From assembly GCA_051646055.1 (NCBI GenBank), contig JBOFCM010000149.1:1-18311 (forward strand): DNA of 18,311 bases, written 5' to 3'. The notes below the pieces were generated by a model, which saw only the letters and a list, made by a program, of their open reading frames with translations, was not told where the DNA came from and did no database searches. Below are positions 13,849 to 18,311 of the stretch, piece by piece; within the stretch, counting starts at the first letter, position 1; every line of letters begins with the position of its first letter. The translations under genes and the position numbers were made by a program. Source of the DNA: JAGNZR01 sp051646055 (GTDB lineage: Bacteria > Fusobacteriota > Fusobacteriia > Fusobacteriales > Fusobacteriaceae).

Positions 13849-14570
13849 GAAAAGAAAAAAGCAATATCTGTATGGAAGCTGCTGTCAATTTGAGAGTAGA
13901 CGGAAAACATATGGTAACTTTCATGTGTACTCCCATGGATTTAGATATTTTATCTTTGGGATATCTTGCTTCTAAAGGACTTATAAAGGATATATCAGAG
14001 GTGAAACGTATCAAGCATTCTCCTCTTTTGGGGGTGGATGTTTTTTTGAACAAAGACCTTCAGCTAGAAGATGGATTTATTCCTAAACTTATTCTCAGTG
14101 GATGTGGAACAGGAATGGGATTTGACTTGGAACTCATAAAAAAATCTGCTCTAAATTTTAGAGGAGAGATATCCCTGGAAAAATTAAAAAAAAAATTCAT
14201 ACTTATGCTGGAGAAAGCTCTTATGTATAAAACTATGGGCGGTATGCACTGTGCTGGACTTTATCTAGAAAATGGTGAAGAGATAATAACCAAAGAGGAT
14301 ATAGGAAGACATAATGCAGTGGACAAAGTTATAGGAGAAGGTCTGAAAAAAGGCTGGGATCTGTCCCGAAGTGTTCTTATGGTGACAGGGAGAATCTCTT
14401 CAGATATGGTTTTTAAATCTGCGGGAAACAGAGTTCCTGTTATAGCCTCAAGGAGTATAACCAGCGACCTGGCTCTCTCTCTTGGAGAAGAGTTAGGTCT
14501 CACAATTATCGGAAGAGCTACCTATGAGGAGCCTATAATTTATAGTGGAATTGAAAAAATAAAGAAATAA
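13845..14570 (+). CDS. fdhD: Formate dehydrogenase sulfur-transfer protein FdhD
   Basis: FdhD passes sulfur from a cysteine desulfurase to the Mo/W cofactor before it enters formate dehydrogenase. Family features in this 241-residue protein: CTPMDLDILSLGYLASKGLI (28-47), GGMHCAGLYLENG, EDIGRHNAVDKVIGEGL (151-167), VTGRISSDMVFKSAGNRVP and the C-terminal TIIGRAT. The sulfur-carrying loop reads SGCGTGMGF: C87 is present but the second cysteine of the E. coli-type CxxC (C121/C124) is Gly90. Another cysteine, C136, sits in the GGMHCAGL motif where Ala or Ser is usual. The start overlaps the MOSC stop as ATGA, so translation is coupled. It serves the FdhA of this window. Confidence 0.93.
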   Translation: MRKEKSNICMEAAVNLRVDGKHMVTFMCTPMDLDILSLGYLASKGLIKDISEVKRIKHSPLLGVDVFLNKDLQLEDGFIPKLILSGCGTGMGFDLELIKKSALNFRGEISLEKLKKKFILMLEKALMYKTMGGMHCAGLYLENGEEIITKEDIGRHNAVDKVIGEGLKKGWDLSRSVLMVTGRISSDMVFKSAGNRVPVIASRSITSDLALSLGEELGLTIIGRATYEEPIIYSGIEKIKK

Positions 14571-14585
14571 CGGTGAGGATCTGGT

Positions 14586-15554
14586 ATGAAAAATTTCAGA
14601 AAAATGATCAATTATGTAAGGATATCTGTTACAGACAACTGCAATCTTAGATGTCAGTATTGTGTAGAAGAAGATGAAAAATGTGGAAAAAATAAGGATC
14701 ACCTTTCGCCAGATGAAATTAAATTGATAACACAAGCTTTTGCACTTATGGGAGTAAAAAAAATCCGATTGACCGGAGGAGAACCCACTATAAGAACCGA
14801 TATAGAGGAGATTATAGAAAAAATCTCCTCTGTGGAAGAGATAGAATCCATAGCCATTACCACTAACGGACTAAAACTTTCAGACAGAATTGAAACTTTT
14901 TATAAAAAGGGAGTAAGAGGAATCAATATAAGCTTGGATACCCTCAATTCCAAAAAATATAGAGGTATAACCAGGGGAGGAGAACTCCAGAAGGTAATAG
15001 ATCTTCTGGAAAAAGCCTCCCAGATAGAGGGACTGAAAATCAAAATCAATGCTGTTCTGATGAAGGGGATAAATGAGGATGAGATCCCAGAACTGGCAGG
15101 TTTGGCCGAAAAATATGGTGCAGATGTAAGGTTTATAGAGCTTATGCCCATAGGTGCAGGTAAAGGATTCACAGCGGTTTTAAAAGAGGAAATATTAGAA
15201 AAGCTTTCTATGGATAGTTCAAATTTGATGAAAAAAAATAATGTTTTAGATGGTCCGGCAAAATATTTTTATCAGAGTTCTTCAGGGGGAAGAGTAGGTT
15301 ATATATCTTCTGTATCTCAGGAATTTTGTAGCAGCTGTAATAGAATAAGAGTAACTTCTACAGGATTTTTAAAGCTCTGTCTCCATCTCAATAAGGGTAT
15401 CCCCTTAAAACCTTATCTGGAGAAGGGGTATGATGTCCATCAGCTTAAGGAAGTTATACTGGAAGCTCTAAAAGATAAAAAAGGGATTACCATGGAAAGA
15501 GAGATAGAAAAAGAAGAGGCAGAAACCTTAAAGATGTATGAAATTGGAGGCTAG
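14586..15554 (+). CDS. moaA: GTP 3',8-cyclase MoaA
   Basis: Radical-SAM enzyme that turns GTP into 3',8-cyclo-7,8-dihydro-GTP, the first step of molybdenum/tungsten cofactor synthesis. The 322-residue protein has C19-x3-C23-x2-C26 for the SAM cluster, LTGGEPTIR (62-70) for SAM binding, SLDTL (116-120), and a C-terminal substrate cluster C248-x2-C251-x13-C265 (FCSSCNRIRVTSTGFLKLCL). It ends in the conserved Gly-Gly tail (MYEIGG). The ATG at 14586 follows a GGTGAGG site, 15 bases after fdhD. The reading frame ends just before the moeA start, and the moeA ribosome site lies inside the end of moaA. Confidence 0.97.
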   Translation: MKNFRKMINYVRISVTDNCNLRCQYCVEEDEKCGKNKDHLSPDEIKLITQAFALMGVKKIRLTGGEPTIRTDIEEIIEKISSVEEIESIAITTNGLKLSDRIETFYKKGVRGINISLDTLNSKKYRGITRGGELQKVIDLLEKASQIEGLKIKINAVLMKGINEDEIPELAGLAEKYGADVRFIELMPIGAGKGFTAVLKEEILEKLSMDSSNLMKKNNVLDGPAKYFYQSSSGGRVGYISSVSQEFCSSCNRIRVTSTGFLKLCLHLNKGIPLKPYLEKGYDVHQLKEVILEALKDKKGITMEREIEKEEAETLKMYEIGG

Positions 15555-15558
15555 AAAC

Positions 15559-16761
15559 GTGAATTTTTTCAAAACCGTTAGTTTGGAAGAGGCTAAAAAT
15601 ATATTGAGAGATGAAAGAGAGAGAATAAAAGAAGAGGAAAATCTCCCTCTGATGGAGTCTCTGGATAGGATTTTAAGTGAAGATATATATTCTCCTATGG
15701 ATCTCCCAACATATAATCGTTCTACAGTGGACGGCTACGGAGTAGTTTCGGAAGACTGTCAGCTGGCAAGTGAAACATTTCCCACACTTCTCCACAAAAG
15801 TGGAGAGATAGGGATGGGGGAGATAAGTGATAAAATTTTAAAAAATGGAGAAACTATATACATTCCTACTGGGGCCATGGTACCAGAGGGCTGTGACGGA
15901 GTAGTTATGGTGGAGTACTGTGATACCCTAGGCGGAGAAATACTTATAAACCGTGGAGTCTCTAAATTTGAAAATGTAATAAAAAAAGGAGATGAGATAA
16001 GGGTGGGAGAACTCCTTATAGAGAAAAACACTTCCCTCACTCCATATCATATAGCTCTTTTAGCTGGGGTTGGAAGAGAAAAAGTTAATGTTTTAAAAAA
16101 GATAAAGAGTGTAGTTATATCCACAGGGGACGAGATAATATCCCTTGGAGAAAAAATTACTCCTGGAAAAGTTTACGATATAAACAGCTATAGCGTAGAA
16201 TCCTATCTAAAAAAAAATGGTATAGAAATTCTCAGTAATACCCTTGTGAAAGATGATAGAGAAAAACTCAAGGAAGCATTGATTGCAGGGACAGGAGAGG
16301 GAGATGTGATATTTATCTCTGGAGGAAGTTCAGTAGGGATAAGGGATTTCACTGTAGATGTTATAAAAGAAATTGGTGGGGAGGTTCTTGTTCATGGAAT
16401 AGAGATAAAACCTGGAAAACCAACTATTATAGCCAGATGTGGAAGCTCTCTAGTGATAGGACTTCCTGGGCATCCCCAGTCAGCTCTCAATGTTTTAAGG
16501 ATAATTACAGAAGAACTGGCTCTGAAAAAAAATCCTGTAACATATGGGAAACTCATGGAAAATATCTCTGGAGAAGCGGGAAAAACCCTGTTTATAAATG
16601 TGGATCTAATAGAAAATGAAAATGAAATTTTGGTGAAACCTCTTTTGAGTAAATCCAGCATGATAAGACCTCTGGTTCAGTCTCAGGGATATATTGTGAT
16701 TCCGAGTTCAAAAGAAGGTCTGTATAAAGGTGAAAGGGTTAAGGTGGTTCTGAATGGATAG
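15559..16761 (+). CDS. moeA: Molybdopterin molybdenumtransferase MoeA (first copy)
   Basis: MoeA inserts molybdate or tungstate into adenylated pyranopterin. The 400-residue length is normal. Motifs in order: YNRSTVDGYGV (52-62), PTGAMVPEGCDGVVMVEY, ISTGDEII, FISGGSSVGIRDFT, HGIEIKPGKPTIIA and VIGLPGHPQSALNVL. The start is taken as GTG at 15559 because GGAGG (15546-15550) lies 8 bases upstream; an ATG at 15538 in the same frame precedes that site and lies inside moaA. It overlaps the second moeA by 8 bases. One copy may be specific for tungstate and the other for molybdate, as proposed for organisms with paired MoeA; here that is only inference. Confidence 0.94.
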   Translation: MNFFKTVSLEEAKNILRDERERIKEEENLPLMESLDRILSEDIYSPMDLPTYNRSTVDGYGVVSEDCQLASETFPTLLHKSGEIGMGEISDKILKNGETIYIPTGAMVPEGCDGVVMVEYCDTLGGEILINRGVSKFENVIKKGDEIRVGELLIEKNTSLTPYHIALLAGVGREKVNVLKKIKSVVISTGDEIISLGEKITPGKVYDINSYSVESYLKKNGIEILSNTLVKDDREKLKEALIAGTGEGDVIFISGGSSVGIRDFTVDVIKEIGGEVLVHGIEIKPGKPTIIARCGSSLVIGLPGHPQSALNVLRIITEELALKKNPVTYGKLMENISGEAGKTLFINVDLIENENEILVKPLLSKSSMIRPLVQSQGYIVIPSSKEGLYKGERVKVVLNG

Positions 16762-18311
16762 AAACAGATATATAGATAATATGCCCTTGGAAAAAGCCAG
16801 GGATATTTTTTTTCAAAATATTGACTTAGTGAGAAAAAAAGAGAATATTTCAACTTTAGACAGTCTGGGAAGAGTTACGGCCCAGTCTGTTTTTGCAAAA
16901 AGATCATCTCCAGATTATTGTGCCAGTGCTATGGATGGAATATTTGTTTTTGCAGAAAAAGTACAGGATGCAGATGAAAAAAATCCCGTATATTTAGAAG
17001 AAAATAGGGATTTTATCTATATAAACACAGGAAATCCAATCGATTACTCTCTAGGAGATGCCGTTATTATGATTGAAAATGTCATTGAGCAGGAGAAGGG
17101 AAAGGTAAAAATATACAAAAATGTGAAGCCCTTTGAGAATATAAGACCGATGGGAGAAGATATAATAATAGGTGAGATGATATTGAAGGAAAATCATCTC
17201 ATAAGACCAGAGGATATCGGAGGCCTTATAGGAGGAGGAATAAGAGAGCTGGAGGTTATAAAAAAACCGTCAGTAGCTATTCTCCCTACAGGAGATGAGG
17301 TAATAGATATTTTTAAGGAGGAGTACAGACCTGGAAGTGTTGTGGATTCCAATTCATATATGTTCAGTGCACTGATAAAAAGCTGGGGAGGAGAACCACA
17401 CATTCTCCCTAGGACAAGGGATGAAAAAGAGTCTCTAAAAAAAATACTTCAAGAAGCTGTAGAAAAATATGATATCATTCTCATAGGGGCAGGTTCCTCA
17501 GCAGGAGGAAAAGATTTTTCCCGTTGGGTCATAGAAGAGGTAGGAGAGCTCCTGGTCCACGGAATAGATATAAAACCTGGAAAGCCAACTATTTTAGGAC
17601 ATTATAGGAAAAAACCAATTTTGGGAATACCGGGATACCCTGTTTCCAGCTATATTGCAGTGGAGAATTTTTTAAAGCCACTTTTGGAAACTCTTACAGG
17701 TATCCAGAAAGAGGAAAATCATATAGAGGCAACTCTTTCCAAAAATTTAGTGTCCTCTCTAAAACACAGGGAATTCGTGAGGGTAGTTATCTCAAAAATT
17801 GGAGATGAGTTTATAGCCACTCCCCTATCCAGAGGCGCAGGAATGACCATGAGTCTGGCTAAAGCCGATGGAATTCTGATGATAGACAAAAAATGCGAAG
17901 GAGTTCCTGGAGGCACAAGGGTAAAAGTGAAACTTCTAAAACCTCTCAGTGAGATAGAGAATTATCTAATATCCATAGGGAGTCATGACATAATAATGGA
18001 TCTTATAGGGTATAGAATAAAGCTGGTATCAACCCATGTGGGAAGTTTCGGAGGGATACTGAGTATAAAAAGCAGAAAAACCCATATTGCTCCAATCCAT
18101 ATTTTAGATGAGAAAAGCGGTGAGTATAACATACACATACTAAAAAAATATTTTCCAGAGGGAGATGTGGCTCTGCTGAAGGGGATAAAAAGAGTTCAAG
18201 GAATATTGGTTGAAAAAGGAAATCCTTTAGAGATAAGGGGAATAAAGGATATTCTGAGAGGAGATGTTCAGTTTGTCAACCGTCAAAGAGGATCAGGTAC
18301 AAGAGTACTTT
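16754..18311 (+). CDS. MoeA fused to a periplasmic-binding-protein-like domain (second copy, 3' end outside window)
   Basis: The frame is open from ATG 16754 (AAGGTGG upstream) to the right edge: 519 codons and one base, no stop. Residues 1 to about 395 are a second MoeA: CASAMDGIFVFA, INTGNPIDYSLGDAVIMIEN, ILPTGDEV, IGAGSSAGGKDFS, HGIDIKPGKPTILG, ILGIPGYPVSSYIAVE. From about residue 400 a different domain begins (IGSHDIIMDL, STHVGSFGGILSIKSRKTHI, FPEGDVALLKGIKRVQGILV, FVNRQRGSGTRVL) that matches the PBP-like domain found C-terminal to MoeA in many anaerobes and resembles a ligand-binding fold. Full-length relatives are about 630-640 residues, so about 110-120 residues are missing here. The protein has no signal peptide, so the domain works in the cytoplasm, perhaps presenting oxyanion or sensing cofactor. 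Confidence 0.9.
   Translation, partial: MDRNRYIDNMPLEKARDIFFQNIDLVRKKENISTLDSLGRVTAQSVFAKRSSPDYCASAMDGIFVFAEKVQDADEKNPVYLEENRDFIYINTGNPIDYSLGDAVIMIENVIEQEKGKVKIYKNVKPFENIRPMGEDIIIGEMILKENHLIRPEDIGGLIGGGIRELEVIKKPSVAILPTGDEVIDIFKEEYRPGSVVDSNSYMFSALIKSWGGEPHILPRTRDEKESLKKILQEAVEKYDIILIGAGSSAGGKDFSRWVIEEVGELLVHGIDIKPGKPTILGHYRKKPILGIPGYPVSSYIAVENFLKPLLETLTGIQKEENHIEATLSKNLVSSLKHREFVRVVISKIGDEFIATPLSRGAGMTMSLAKADGILMIDKKCEGVPGGTRVKVKLLKPLSEIENYLISIGSHDIIMDLIGYRIKLVSTHVGSFGGILSIKSRKTHIAPIHILDEKSGEYNIHILKKYFPEGDVALLKGIKRVQGILVEKGNPLEIRGIKDILRGDVQFVNRQRGSGTRVL

Overview
The window comes from an AT-rich, strictly anaerobic bacterium. Oxygen-sensitive [FeFe]-hydrogenase, HydG and a selenocysteine formate dehydrogenase are present, Arg is mostly AGA and Ile often ATA, ribosome binding sites are strong GGAGG types, and TTG/GTG starts occur. 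I lean towards Fusobacteriota (Ilyobacter/Propionigenium-like) rather than Clostridia, but that assignment is inference.

Layout. (1) 2-3420: unrelated housekeeping genes. These are the 3' end of a SpoIID/LytB-like gene, a convergent EI24/CysZ-like membrane protein, a divergent AGCS sodium:amino-acid symporter, and an overlapping WYL-domain protein closed by a bidirectional terminator. (2) 3420-9311, minus strand: a three-gene hydrogen/formate unit transcribed fdhA -> hydA -> hydG. fdhA is one 888-residue gene read through an in-frame UGA (selenocysteine 346) with a recognisable bacterial SECIS hairpin; a naive translation splits it in two. (3) 9609-10865: a divergent AraC-type regulator, separated from fdhA by an AT-rich region with symmetric palindromes. 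(4) 10869-13211, minus strand: mobA -> tupB -> tupC -> moaC, i.e. cofactor synthesis plus tungstate uptake. (5) 13423 to the right edge, plus strand: a MOSC protein, fdhD, moaA, moeA and a second moeA fused to a periplasmic-binding-protein-like domain. The last gene is open at the window edge.

How the genes work together. MoaA and MoaC begin pyranopterin synthesis. The two MoeA proteins insert the metal, with tungstate suggested by the TupBC transporter. MobA adds the nucleotide to give the bis-guanine-dinucleotide cofactor, and FdhD (perhaps with the MOSC protein) sulfurates it for FdhA. HydG supplies CO and cyanide ligands for the H-cluster of HydA. FdhA and HydA carry the same N-terminal chain of iron-sulfur clusters, and no NAD- or flavin-binding partner lies nearby. 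The simplest reading is a soluble two-enzyme formate-hydrogenlyase or hydrogen-dependent CO2 reductase, in which the cluster modules are fused to each catalytic subunit instead of being carried by separate HycB-type proteins. That coupling is inferred, not shown. Genes the system needs but that are absent here include hydE, hydF, tupA, moaD, moaE and the selenocysteine machinery.

No tRNA, rRNA, CRISPR array or insertion sequence was recognised.
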